DNA of 50,324 bases, from positions 1 to 50,324 of the forward strand of contig CAMJPC010000017.1 in the NCBI GenBank assembly GCA_946407705.1, read 5' to 3'. Origin of the DNA: an uncultured Clostridia bacterium. Its GTDB lineage: Bacteria; Bacillota; Clostridia; Saccharofermentanales; Saccharofermentanaceae. The position numbers were made by a program, and so were the translations under genes. Below, piece after piece: positions 1 to 6,423 of the stretch (the first letter of the stretch is position 1; each line of letters opens with the position of its first letter). The notes below the pieces were generated by a model that did no database searches, was not told where the DNA came from, and saw nothing but the letters and a program-made list of their open reading frames with translations.

Positions 1-178
1 TCAGTTTGTAAAAGTAAAATTAGGAAAAAACTAACTTTAGTTTTGCAATTAACGCACGAAAAACCACGACAAAAGTCCCATTAATGCCACAGAGCACGAT
101 GTATAATTATTCTATAGTCAGGTTTTAGCGATCATGTGTGTAGTTTTAGAAAACGATAGCATTATGAGGGCTCTATAT
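1..178. promoter_or_regulatory. AT-rich leader with a possible -10 box for the first gene
   Basis: There is no coding sequence here that I can support. A TATAAT hexamer lies at 102-107, about 75 bases upstream of the preferred start at 179. I see no convincing -35 box. The composition is strongly AT-rich, like the island that follows. Confidence 0.35.
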
Positions 179-1243
179 ATGAACAAGGCATCAATTTATA
201 AATATATTGAGAATAGAAAAGCTCTAATAGAGTGTGCTGCTTGTAGAATTGAGATATTTGAAAAAAGCGGAAATGAACACATTTCATATGATGCATTATC
301 CGAATTGCGCAGTGTTACTACTATATTGGGTATGGAAAGAAGTATTACACATGATTTACCTAAAGGAATAGTAATAACAGATGACGTATATCCCATTAGA
401 GATTGCAATAGTTTTAAAGGCATATTTGAAGCATTAATCAACAATGACGTTGAATTGTATTTCTATGTTGAAAAGGAAAATGTGGAACTATTCCGTAATT
501 ATGTATGGGATGAAGCAAGAAAGCTGACACAATATAATGTTTTGTTAAATAGTTGGGAAACGAACGAATTATCGCACATTCTTCAGTTCAGAAAATTGAT
601 AACAACCGGTTTTTTTATTTATCTAATCAGAATTTATGAAGATGGAAGCGGATTGCTTATCTATCACGGAATGAATTCAGATGTTTATGAATTCTCGTTA
701 CCAAGTTCAAATAAAGAAGAATTTATAAATGGAATTATCACAAAAATAGATAATATATTACGAACCCCTTCTCAAAGATGGCTAGTTGACGATCGTTATA
801 TGGGGTACTCAGTTCATGAAAAATACAATATATATTGGAGAAATCCAGATGCAGACTCATTAATTAATGATGACTATGTATATGAAAATATTCTTTATTA
901 CGATAATGAATCAGATTCTGATGTATTTCGGTATTTGGAGAATATTGACATCGTAAATAAGCATTGGATGAAACTTCATACAAATGAAAAAAGACCCATT
1001 GTAAGGGATTATGAAGTTATAGAGTCGTTTATGGCTGGAACATCAACAGTCCTTTCGTTAGACAAGGAAATCGACTGGTTAGCTGGAGATTATATAATTA
1101 TAGGGAATACAAAATATCGTTGTATTCGTAATTCTGTTCCAACATGGATTATTCTGCCTGATACTAAGTTAGAAGTACCCCCAACAAGTGTAACGTTTGT
1201 AAACGACGGAAAAGAGGGGGATAACACAAATGGGAAAAATTAA
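179..1243 (+). CDS. hypothetical protein of the AT-rich island
   Basis: I do not recognise this protein. It is about 354 residues, acidic, rich in Asn, Ile and Tyr, with no signal peptide or clear membrane segment, so probably cytoplasmic. I chose the ATG at 179 because GAGGG sits 8 bases before it. The open frame also has an ATG at 134, which lacks a ribosome binding site. Codon use is strongly AT-biased compared with genes after 3300, which suggests acquisition from elsewhere. The next gene overlaps its 3' end by 14 bases in another frame, so the two are probably translationally coupled. No functional motif was found. Confidence 0.65.
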   Translation: MNKASIYKYIENRKALIECAACRIEIFEKSGNEHISYDALSELRSVTTILGMERSITHDLPKGIVITDDVYPIRDCNSFKGIFEALINNDVELYFYVEKENVELFRNYVWDEARKLTQYNVLLNSWETNELSHILQFRKLITTGFFIYLIRIYEDGSGLLIYHGMNSDVYEFSLPSSNKEEFINGIITKIDNILRTPSQRWLVDDRYMGYSVHEKYNIYWRNPDADSLINDDYVYENILYYDNESDSDVFRYLENIDIVNKHWMKLHTNEKRPIVRDYEVIESFMAGTSTVLSLDKEIDWLAGDYIIIGNTKYRCIRNSVPTWIILPDTKLEVPPTSVTFVNDGKEGDNTNGKN

Positions 1244-1649
1244 TAACCAAGATAAACTATTATCCTTTAGGTTGGTGTGGCAGGATGCTTGGCACAATAT
1301 AGATAAGGGGATCGATACAGATTTCTTTCGCTCAGCAGAAGGAGTTGCTAAAATCGACCTTCTTGTGGAACTGAAGCACTTTACCATAGATTTAAATGAT
1401 AAGGAACAGGTCTTTATAGATGAGATAAAGCAACTGAATCTCAATAATATCGATAATCTACACTTTCAGGATAAGTGGATGGTGGATGGTTTTCAGTGGT
1501 TCTTCAAAATAAGGACAACAAGCACGGAAATCTGTTCCTCCGGATGCAATTCTTACCCACATGAGTTTATAGATTTATTAATCCATCTTCATTCAAAATA
1601 CAAACTTCCATATCCACGCATCATGAAATATGCCAAGAAGGAACTCTAG
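1230..1649 (+). CDS. hypothetical protein, coupled to the upstream gene
   Basis: A 139-residue soluble protein I cannot assign. A strong GAGGGGG ribosome binding site lies 9 bases before the ATG, inside the 3' end of the preceding gene, which supports a real coupled pair. It contains several Trp and His residues and one Cys-x3-Cys. In the same frame after the TAG stop there are 27 further sense codons before a TAA at about 1733, so the original protein may once have been longer. A small immunity-type or accessory protein is possible, but nothing proves it. Confidence 0.6.
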   Translation: MGKINNQDKLLSFRLVWQDAWHNIDKGIDTDFFRSAEGVAKIDLLVELKHFTIDLNDKEQVFIDEIKQLNLNNIDNLHFQDKWMVDGFQWFFKIRTTSTEICSSGCNSYPHEFIDLLIHLHSKYKLPYPRIMKYAKKEL

Positions 1650-1756
1650 CCATCAAACAACAGCAGTAAACGCAAAATGACTGAAGAAGAGCGAACGGGT
1701 ATTGGCCCGCGTTCTCATATTGGGAATATATAAAACCATTATTGTAGGAAAAAAAT

Positions 1757-2128
1757 ATGAATAGTAACGTTTGCGATGTTAAAGAGACAGAAATACTTGA
1801 ACCATCAGTAAAGGCAAAGATTATGGACTTCTTTGTAAATTGCAGATGCGATGATATATGGGTGTCATCTATGCCAATTGTAGACTGTTTTACAGGCCAA
1901 TCTGTTAGTGGATACATTATGGCTGGAAGACCGGTGTCAAGTGTGTTTTTCTATAAAACTCCATATGTATGGACATCCGAAGATGTATACCATTTTGATA
2001 AATATGATGTCCAATTAGATTCCGACTTCAAAGAGTATGCCATAAACTATTCAAAACAATCTAATGAAGAAGGGATGTCCCTAATAGAGCTATTTGAAAA
2101 ACTTGCTAAGGGAAGAAAGATTGAATAA
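1757..2128 (+). CDS. hypothetical small acidic protein
   Basis: A 123-residue protein with no family I recognise. AGGA lies about 8 bases before the ATG. It is soluble, with a Cys-x-Cys near residue 30, and ends in a charged helix (SLIELFEKLAKGRKIE). It stands 107 bases after the previous gene, with a weak hairpin (GAACG/CGTTC around 1693-1714) between them. The AT-rich composition matches the other island genes. Small proteins in such islands are often immunity or defence accessory proteins; that is only a guess here. Confidence 0.55.
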   Translation: MNSNVCDVKETEILEPSVKAKIMDFFVNCRCDDIWVSSMPIVDCFTGQSVSGYIMAGRPVSSVFFYKTPYVWTSEDVYHFDKYDVQLDSDFKEYAINYSKQSNEEGMSLIELFEKLAKGRKIE

Positions 2129-2147
2129 TAACGAATCAAATGCACTA

Positions 2148-2489
2148 TTACGAGTCGGAAATGCCGGTCGATGACGCTTGAGAAAGTGCATAAGTTTTGG
2201 CATCCTTAATACACTGCAGACATACGCATTTATCTACTACATTTTTTGAAAAAGTCTTATTTGCAGTCTCAAACTCATATAGGTTGGAAAGTTCAAAAAC
2301 TATTATCCGCCTGAATAGCGATCCACCATTATCAACAGACCATTCCATGAATTCTTGAACAATATCTTCTTCAAACCAATCATCCATGGGCGAGTATATA
2401 AACAAGTCAATGGTATTCATATTATAATGAGTCACCTTTTCAACTTTTTTGCTCAAGGCGCGCCTCAAAGGGGTACCATTAATAAACAT
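2148..2489 (-). CDS. hypothetical protein or gene fragment
   Basis: A 113-residue reading frame on the minus strand. The same frame stays open upstream of its ATG to a stop near 2574, covering residues such as DTVVGYGPKEAMFINGTPL, and no good ribosome binding site precedes the ATG. It therefore looks like the 3' part of an older gene rather than an intact one. It has a Cys-x-Cys-x2-Cys cluster near residue 88. It lies just downstream, on the same strand, of a methyltransferase remnant, and may belong to the same decayed unit. I do not recognise the family. Confidence 0.4.
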   Translation of the reverse strand: MFINGTPLRRALSKKVEKVTHYNMNTIDLFIYSPMDDWFEEDIVQEFMEWSVDNGGSLFRRIIVFELSNLYEFETANKTFSKNVVDKCVCLQCIKDAKTYALSQASSTGISDS

Positions 2490-2550
2490 TGCCTCTTTAG
2501 GTCCATATCCAACAACAGTATCGTTTGGGGTAAGAACCTGATAGTCTATC

Positions 2551-2805
2551 TTACTGAGCGTATTTATATATGTTTAAGGAAGGGACATCAGATATAGGTG
2601 AATTCTGTCTTTCAACAAATATATAATCACCTGGATTTAAATAGGAATTAATGTTATCAACATACTCCTTACAATCGGAATTGAAGTATAGTACCTTTTT
2701 ACGAGTGCTTTTTCCCACACAGAAGCCAACAATTACACAATGAACATTAGCTTTTATATCATTGCAGTAAAGCCAAAAATCGGACGAAGTTACGTCAATA
2801 AAACG
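2551..2805 (-). pseudogene. remnant of a class I SAM-dependent DNA methyltransferase (restriction-modification type)
   Basis: Stop-to-stop translation of the minus strand gives about 84 residues with no start codon. It reads SDFWLYCNDIKANVHCVIVGF, then a Lys-rich stretch, then INSYLNPGD, then VERQNSPISDVP. This order resembles the conserved block of large type II/IIG DNA methyltransferases: a 'K-A-x-V-H-C-V-I-V-G-F' strand, then 'I-N-x-Y-L', then 'S-x-P-x-x-D-V-P'. The catalytic N-terminal part and the specificity part are missing. It is a decayed fragment, from memory of the family and without a search. Confidence 0.55.
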
Positions 2806-2925
2806 TCAACATAGGGGCATTTATCAGGAAGGAATAGAAAGAATGTACGGAATAATACCACAAGATATTGTGTTTGAAGTAACTGTTAAACCACAAAATA
2901 CGCTCGTCTGCATAGAGTATGAATA
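2770..2925 (+). pseudogene. possible 3' fragment of an unknown gene
   Basis: A plus-strand stop-to-stop frame of 51 codons includes GIYQEGIERMYGIIPQDIV and ends in IEYE before TAA. It looks like a natural protein C-terminus, but its internal ATG (2842) would give only 27 residues. It abuts and slightly overlaps the opposite-strand methyltransferase remnant, as expected at an old rearrangement junction. Family unknown. Confidence 0.3.
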
Positions 2926-3010
2926 AACTCGCAACGCGTTGATTGCTACAGTCCTCCGCGCTCGCGTTGCTCGCTTGTGCGGAAGTCCGCAATCAACCCA
3001 TTGCTCGTTT
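2926..3010. repeat. nested palindromic intergenic repeat, copy 1
   Basis: GTTGATTGC (about 2938-2946) pairs with GCAATCAAC further on. Inside, TCCGC and GCGGA form a second stem around a CGC/TCG-rich loop. The core (CCTCCGCGC ... GCTCGCTTGTGCGGAA) recurs at about 6119-6153. The flank also has the palindrome AACGCGTT. It is GC-rich in an AT-rich setting. It could be a REP-like dispersed element, and a folded RNA is also possible. Confidence 0.6.
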
Positions 3011-3108
3011 TGTTTGTGCGGAAGACGCTCGAAGAGAGCCCAGCTTGGAAGTTGTGAGGAAGTCCGCTCGGAAAGAGCACTCGATAAGAAATGAATATGA
3101 CCTTTTGG

Positions 3109-3135
3109 AAGTCCCCGGAAACGGGGACTTTTTTA
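3109..3135 (+). terminator. strong rho-independent terminator
   Basis: AAGTCCCCG (3109-3117) and CGGGGACTT (3122-3130) form a perfect 9-bp stem with a GAAA tetraloop, followed by TTTTATT. No gene ends just upstream. It may end transcription of the decayed fragment region or of an uncharacterised RNA across the palindromic repeat. Confidence 0.75.
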
Positions 3136-3336
3136 TTGTGATCATGTCAGATCCCATCCGGGGATTTTTGAGATGGAGCCGGCACAGGATTGGTATGGTT
3201 GTTTAATCTGCTTGGAAAATCAAGGTTTTCGGGTGAAAATATGACTTTTTCACATATCAAATTTTTGTGTTTTATTTAGTAAAACATTATAAAATCTTAA
3301 GTGGGTGAAACCAAATACTATGGGAGGGTGATCTGT
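3136..3336. other. intergenic stretch upstream of the lipoprotein gene
   Basis: No gene is supported here. AT-rich sequence at 3230-3300 probably contains the lipoprotein promoter (for example TATAAA at about 3289). A purine-rich GGGAGGGTGATC before 3337 is the ribosome binding site. Confidence 0.35.
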
Positions 3337-3873
3337 ATGAATAGAAGAATGATGTCTGCGGCATTGGCTGCATGTATTGCTTTGTCGCTGTCAGCATGCG
3401 ACTCTCTGTCCGGAAAGCCGAACGTTACCATTCCGTCTGAATCAGAGACAAGCGTAACGACTACCGAATCAACCACGGCAGAAGAGACAACTAAAGAAAC
3501 GACAACCGAAGAAACAACAACTGAAGAAACAACGTCGGATACGACAGAAGCGGAGACGACTTCAGAGACAACGACCAAGGCTCCCACGAAAAAGCCTACA
3601 AAGAAACCTACAAAAAAGCCGACGAAGAAGTATCCCAGCAAGCCTTCAAGCATTCCAAAGGGATGGTCCAAGGTAAGTAAGATGTGGGGTAAGACCGTTA
3701 AAGTCGGATACACCAAGAAGCAGAAGGTTTACGTAATCAAGAAGGGCAACAGCTTAAAAGGCTGGTATAAAGGCAAGTGGGTTCCGATCGATGATCAAAA
3801 CGACAATGCCGGAAATCATTATTTGCTCCTTAGACTCGGTGACGGCATCTTTTATGGAGAATACACTGATTAA
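3337..3873 (+). CDS. lipoprotein with Thr/Glu-rich stalk
   Basis: A 178-residue secreted lipoprotein. Residues 1-20 form a signal peptide ending in a lipobox (LSAC), so Cys is the expected lipidated residue. A stalk of TT(E/K)E-type repeats follows, then KKPT repeats, giving a negative-to-positive charge switch. A C-terminal domain of about 70 residues is Trp/Tyr/Lys-rich (PKGWSKVSKMWGKTVKVGY, GWYKGKWVPID), resembling small cell-wall-binding or SH3-like modules, but I cannot name it. I chose ATG 3337, preceded by GGGAGGGTGATC, over the GTG at 3301, which would put 12 residues before the signal peptide. A strong terminator follows. The role is unknown. Confidence 0.8.
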   Translation: MNRRMMSAALAACIALSLSACDSLSGKPNVTIPSESETSVTTTESTTAEETTKETTTEETTTEETTSDTTEAETTSETTTKAPTKKPTKKPTKKPTKKYPSKPSSIPKGWSKVSKMWGKTVKVGYTKKQKVYVIKKGNSLKGWYKGKWVPIDDQNDNAGNHYLLLRLGDGIFYGEYTD

Positions 3874-3913
3874 CAACCGGATGAATGAAGTCTGGTGTCG
3901 CGGTACGAATCAC
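3864..3913 (+). repeat. gene-end repeat, copy 1
   Basis: CACTGATTAACAACCGGATG with its continuation AATGAAG...GCGGTACGA recurs at 7878-7926 with few changes. In this copy the TAA stop of the lipoprotein gene lies inside the repeat. It sits directly before the terminator at 3916. Confidence 0.65.
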
Positions 3914-3915
3914 CT

Positions 3916-3945
3916 GGAAGCCCCAAAACAGGGGCTTCCTTTTTT
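3916..3945 (+). terminator. rho-independent terminator of the lipoprotein gene
   Basis: GGAAGCCCC (3916-3924) and GGGGCTTCC (3931-3939) form a perfect 9-bp stem with an AAAACA loop, followed by six T. Confidence 0.9.
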
Positions 3946-3971
3946 ATGCCGGAAAGCTTAAAACACACAAA

Positions 3972-4028
3972 GAGTTCCGGGCCGGGATGATATAATCTGA
4001 TTTGACATAAGCTTTCATTTGAGTGGGA
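3972..4028 (+). repeat. promoter-leader repeat, copy 1 (orphan)
   Basis: About 57 bases nearly identical to 5562-5618, with about five differences. It includes GGGATGATATAATCTGATTT with a TATAAT -10 box at 3991-3996, and ends in GAGTGGG. In copy 2 the matching end is the ribosome binding site of a GNAT gene. Here no start codon follows in place, so the original gene seems to be gone. From 4029 to 4190 I see nothing else definite. Confidence 0.7.
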
Positions 4029-4190
4029 AATAAGCTGATTATCACTCTGTTTGAGCAAAATGATTGCCGCTGCCATTTGCGGCAAAAATAACATTGCATT
4101 GTTGTTTCTGCCGAAGTTATTGGCTATAAATAGTCAATTGCTCTTGGTTGGCACAATTCGCAGTTTTATAAATATATAGCTCGTATCAAT

Positions 4191-4243
4191 TTATCATAAT
4201 TGTGATATAATCATGATAATAAAACGATAAGGCGGATTCGATC
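4191..4243 (+). promoter_or_regulatory. promoter with palindromic operator before the antitoxin gene
   Basis: TATAAT at 4206-4211 is the likely -10 box. TTATCAT (4191-4197) and ATGATAA (4213-4219) are an exact inverted repeat flanking it, as expected for autoregulation by a Phd-type antitoxin. AAGGCGG at 4229-4235 is the ribosome binding site, 8 bases before the ATG. Confidence 0.6.
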
Positions 4244-4426
4244 ATGATTAATATAAGACCCGTTTCAGATTTAAGGAACAAGTTTGCTGATATCGAGAAA
4301 ACCGTAAGTGATGGAGAACCTGTTTTTCTTACTAAGAACGGATATGGTTCTATGGTCGTTATGAGCATTGATACTTATTCCAGACTGACACAAAATGTTG
4401 AACAGGCATTGGATAAAGCATTATGA
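4244..4426 (+). CDS. Phd/YefM-family antitoxin-like protein
   Basis: A 60-residue protein matching the N-terminal DNA-binding half of Phd/YefM antitoxins: RPVSDLRNKFADIEK, then GEPVFLTKNGYGSMVVMS, then IDTYSRL. In that family this domain dimerises and represses its own operon, while a C-terminal helix neutralises the toxin. Here the C-terminal part is very short (about 12 residues after SRL), whereas usual members have 75-95 residues. The stop overlaps the start of the next gene (ATGA), so the partner is a GNAT acetyltransferase rather than the usual RelE/ParE or Doc toxin. Repressor function is likely; antitoxin function against the GNAT is inferred. Confidence 0.8.
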   Translation: MINIRPVSDLRNKFADIEKTVSDGEPVFLTKNGYGSMVVMSIDTYSRLTQNVEQALDKAL

Positions 4427-4884
4427 GTTTCAGAGTTTATGAGATGAGACGTTCCTGCAAAGATATCCCTGCTGTTGGAACAAGTTGTATTCCTTTCGAT
4501 AAACAATATCTGGAGCAATACAAGTCCGGTTATAATGCGGCTTTCCGCCCGATGAGAGAGGCGCTGAATATCAAACCATATGACTGGTACCATGACAGTA
4601 ATAAGATACTGGATAAGTCCTCTGATATATATCTTCTTGTTGAAGAGAAAACTCTGATCGGTTCTGTAGCCTGTTACGGAAATGAGATCGATGATCTTTT
4701 CGTTGCAGAAGCATACCGTCACAAAGGATATGGAAAACAACTCTTAATCTGGGCTATGGATCATATAGCATCATCAGGGCATGATGAATTGATATTACAT
4801 GTTGCAGAATGGAATCAGAGTGCTGTTCAAATGTATATGAATGAAGGTTTTAGGATCGTTAAAACTGATGTTATATCAGTATAG
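4423..4884 (+). CDS. GNAT-family N-acetyltransferase, possible toxin of a Phd-GNAT pair
   Basis: A 153-residue acetyltransferase of the GNAT fold. The acetyl-CoA loop is visible as AEAYRHKGYGKQL (about residues 92-104), after the strand IDDLFV, and the C-terminal WNQSAVQMYMNEGF is the usual motif B. GNATs transfer acetyl from acetyl-CoA to an amine. The gene starts within the stop of the Phd-like gene (4-base overlap), the layout of toxin-antitoxin operons. Known GNAT toxins (TacT, AtaT types) pair with ribbon-helix-helix antitoxins and acetylate aminoacyl-tRNA, so a Phd partner would be unusual. It could equally be an ordinary metabolite acetyltransferase beside a stray antitoxin. Confidence 0.8.
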   Translation: MSFRVYEMRRSCKDIPAVGTSCIPFDKQYLEQYKSGYNAAFRPMREALNIKPYDWYHDSNKILDKSSDIYLLVEEKTLIGSVACYGNEIDDLFVAEAYRHKGYGKQLLIWAMDHIASSGHDELILHVAEWNQSAVQMYMNEGFRIVKTDVISV

Positions 4885-4901
4885 GAAATCATGGATGATC
4901 A

Positions 4902-5544
4902 ATGGAAATGAAGAGAGCCATCATTAACAAGATCCTGTATACTGCCGGCAACGATCTGGCATTGTTTGGTCTTCTCGTGGCGGTGTACTATCTGCCGCGT
5001 ATCATTCCCTATAATCTTGCGCTTATTCTTTTGATCATTGTTTTTATCACTGCGGTATTCTGTTTTTACCTTGTCCGGGCTTTAACGGTAACAGGCGACG
5101 TCTATGACGAAGACTATAACGCGGCATACGTTTTGCTTAGGATTGTTTTTTTTGTTCCTGAATATATTTGTCATATCTGTGTTTTTCGCGCCTCCCGTCA
5201 TTGCATTTACACTCATCGGAATTAACACGATCCTTATATCGGGGACGCAGTATTTACGCATCATTAAGTTAATACGAGGAAGATATGAATCATTTGACGG
5301 CCTGGTATTGTCAGCGGAAAGAAAGATAGTACGGCACGGCGGTTCAGGACCGAGACGCGGTTACAGCACCATAAACTATCTGGTTGAATTTGAACGTAAT
5401 GACGGGAGAACCATAACCATATGCGCAGACTTCTTCACTTACCTGCGTATTAAAAGGCACCCGCACGCGACACTTATACTGTATCAATTTCCTTTTGGCA
5501 GAGTGTTCGGAGAGATCTTGCTTAAGAAGCAGGGAAAAGCGTGA
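4902..5544 (+). pseudogene. membrane protein gene interrupted by a frameshift in a T8 tract
   Basis: Two overlapping frames make one sensible protein. The first frame (4902-5225) gives two transmembrane helices (LALFGLLVAVYYL and LALILLIIVFITAVFCFYLV) and then a conserved-looking VTGDVYDEDYNAAYVLLRIV. The second frame (open over 5104-5544) continues with two more helices (LFLNIFVISVFFAPPV, AFTLIGINTILISG) and a soluble tail with VEFERNDGRTITI. The switch falls in eight T at 5146-5153; seven T would fuse the frames into about 213 residues with four helices. Either a real mutation, a phase-variable tract, or an assembly error. The family is unknown. No clear ribosome binding site precedes 4902. 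Confidence 0.65.
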
Positions 5545-5561
5545 TCATTCGCCTTCAGCCG

Positions 5562-5618
5562 GAGTTCAGGGCCGGGATGATATAATCTGATTTGATATAA
5601 GCTTTCATTGGAGCGGGG
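5562..5618 (+). repeat. promoter-leader repeat, copy 2
   Basis: This copy of the 3972-4028 element carries TATAAT at 5581-5586 and ends in GAGCGGGG, which serves as the ribosome binding site for the GNAT gene at 5625. It shows that the repeat is a promoter plus translation-start cassette. Confidence 0.7.
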
Positions 5619-5624
5619 AATCAT

Positions 5625-6092
5625 ATGGAGCAAGAACGCAAGAGTTTTTCGATAAGAAAAGCTGCAATTAAAGATATTTCCAGGATTGCCGAGATCCTGG
5701 TCTTTGTTAAGCGCATGAATTACCGCGTTATCTTCAGGAACGATGCTGTTTCATTTGGAGAGATCCAGGTTCTCCCGGTGGCTGAGAAGTATTCTGATCC
5801 GGAGATCCTTGAGAATATCTGGGTCTATGAAGCTGACGGTATCGTCAAGGGACTTATCCGGATAGCGGGAAAAGAAGTGGTCGAACTGTATGTGGAGCAT
5901 TTCTTTCAGGGTCAGGGCATAGGCGCGGAATTGATAGAATATGCCAAAAAGGAACATGACGTAGAATTCCTGTGGGTACTTGAGAAGAATGCGGATGCGA
6001 TCAGGTTCTATGAGGCCCACGGATTTCATATTACCGGTAATAAAAAGCTCGAAGAAGGAACTCCTGAATACAAAGTGATGATGAAACGGTAA
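5625..6092 (+). CDS. GNAT-family N-acetyltransferase
   Basis: A 155-residue GNAT enzyme. It opens with FSIRKAAIKDISRIAEI, the usual first strand and helix. VVELYVEHFFQGQGIGAELI (about residues 85-104) is the acetyl-CoA motif with Q-G-Q-G-I-G, and NADAIRFYEAHGF is motif B. The substrate cannot be read from the sequence. It has its own promoter in the 5562-5618 repeat and a GAGCGGGG ribosome binding site. A palindromic repeat directly follows the stop and may act as its 3' end. It is not closely similar to the GNAT at 4423. Confidence 0.88.
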   Translation: MEQERKSFSIRKAAIKDISRIAEILVFVKRMNYRVIFRNDAVSFGEIQVLPVAEKYSDPEILENIWVYEADGIVKGLIRIAGKEVVELYVEHFFQGQGIGAELIEYAKKEHDVEFLWVLEKNADAIRFYEAHGFHITGNKKLEEGTPEYKVMMKR

Positions 6093-6180
6093 TAAGCGAG
6101 CGCTCGTTTTCTCGCTAAGGTCCTCCGCGCGAGCTGCGCTCGCTTGTGCGGAAATCGCTCGAAAACAAGCACCCGCTTAA
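6091..6180. repeat. nested palindromic intergenic repeat, copy 2
   Basis: Three nested inverted repeats: TAAGCG (6094-) with CGCTTA (near 6178), CTCGTTTTC with GAAAAC, and the core TCCGC-GCGAGC-tgc-GCTCGC-ttgt-GCGGA at about 6122-6150. The core is shared with the 2926-3010 element. It begins directly at the stop of the GNAT gene. Confidence 0.7.
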
Positions 6181-6423
6181 ATGAATGCTCATCGAATGAA
6201 TACAGGGATACCTGCAAACCTTGAAAGCATTGGACTTTACCAACGGCCGGTTGTCAGTGTGAACTGGAACTGATAAGTTTAGGACACATAAACCGTCAGG
6301 TGAAGTTTTCATGATGTAAGTGCCTTGCCACGGCGGATCGTACAAAGCATGCAAAAATGATATTATAAAAACACGTAAGTTTTAGGCCTGGCAGATATTT
6401 GCATGGAAATAGGGTGATGAGCA
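6181..6423. other. intergenic stretch upstream of the zinc-ribbon gene
   Basis: A 30-codon frame at 6181-6273 has no ribosome binding site and I do not call it a gene. TATTATAAAA near 6360 could be the -10 region for the gene at 6424. ATAGGGTGATGAGC before the ATG gives a weak ribosome binding site. Confidence 0.3.

Noticed and set aside
2795..2992. 65-residue minus-strand frame
   Set aside because: It spans the junction of decayed fragments and the repeat, and shows no protein-like pattern.
2943..3206. 87-residue open frame
   Set aside because: It runs through the palindromic repeat and the strong terminator at 3109-3135 and has no ribosome binding site.
4244..4426. Standard YefM-YoeB or Phd-Doc toxin-antitoxin system
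   Set aside because: The downstream protein has a GNAT acetyl-CoA motif, with no RelE/ParE or Fic/Doc motif.
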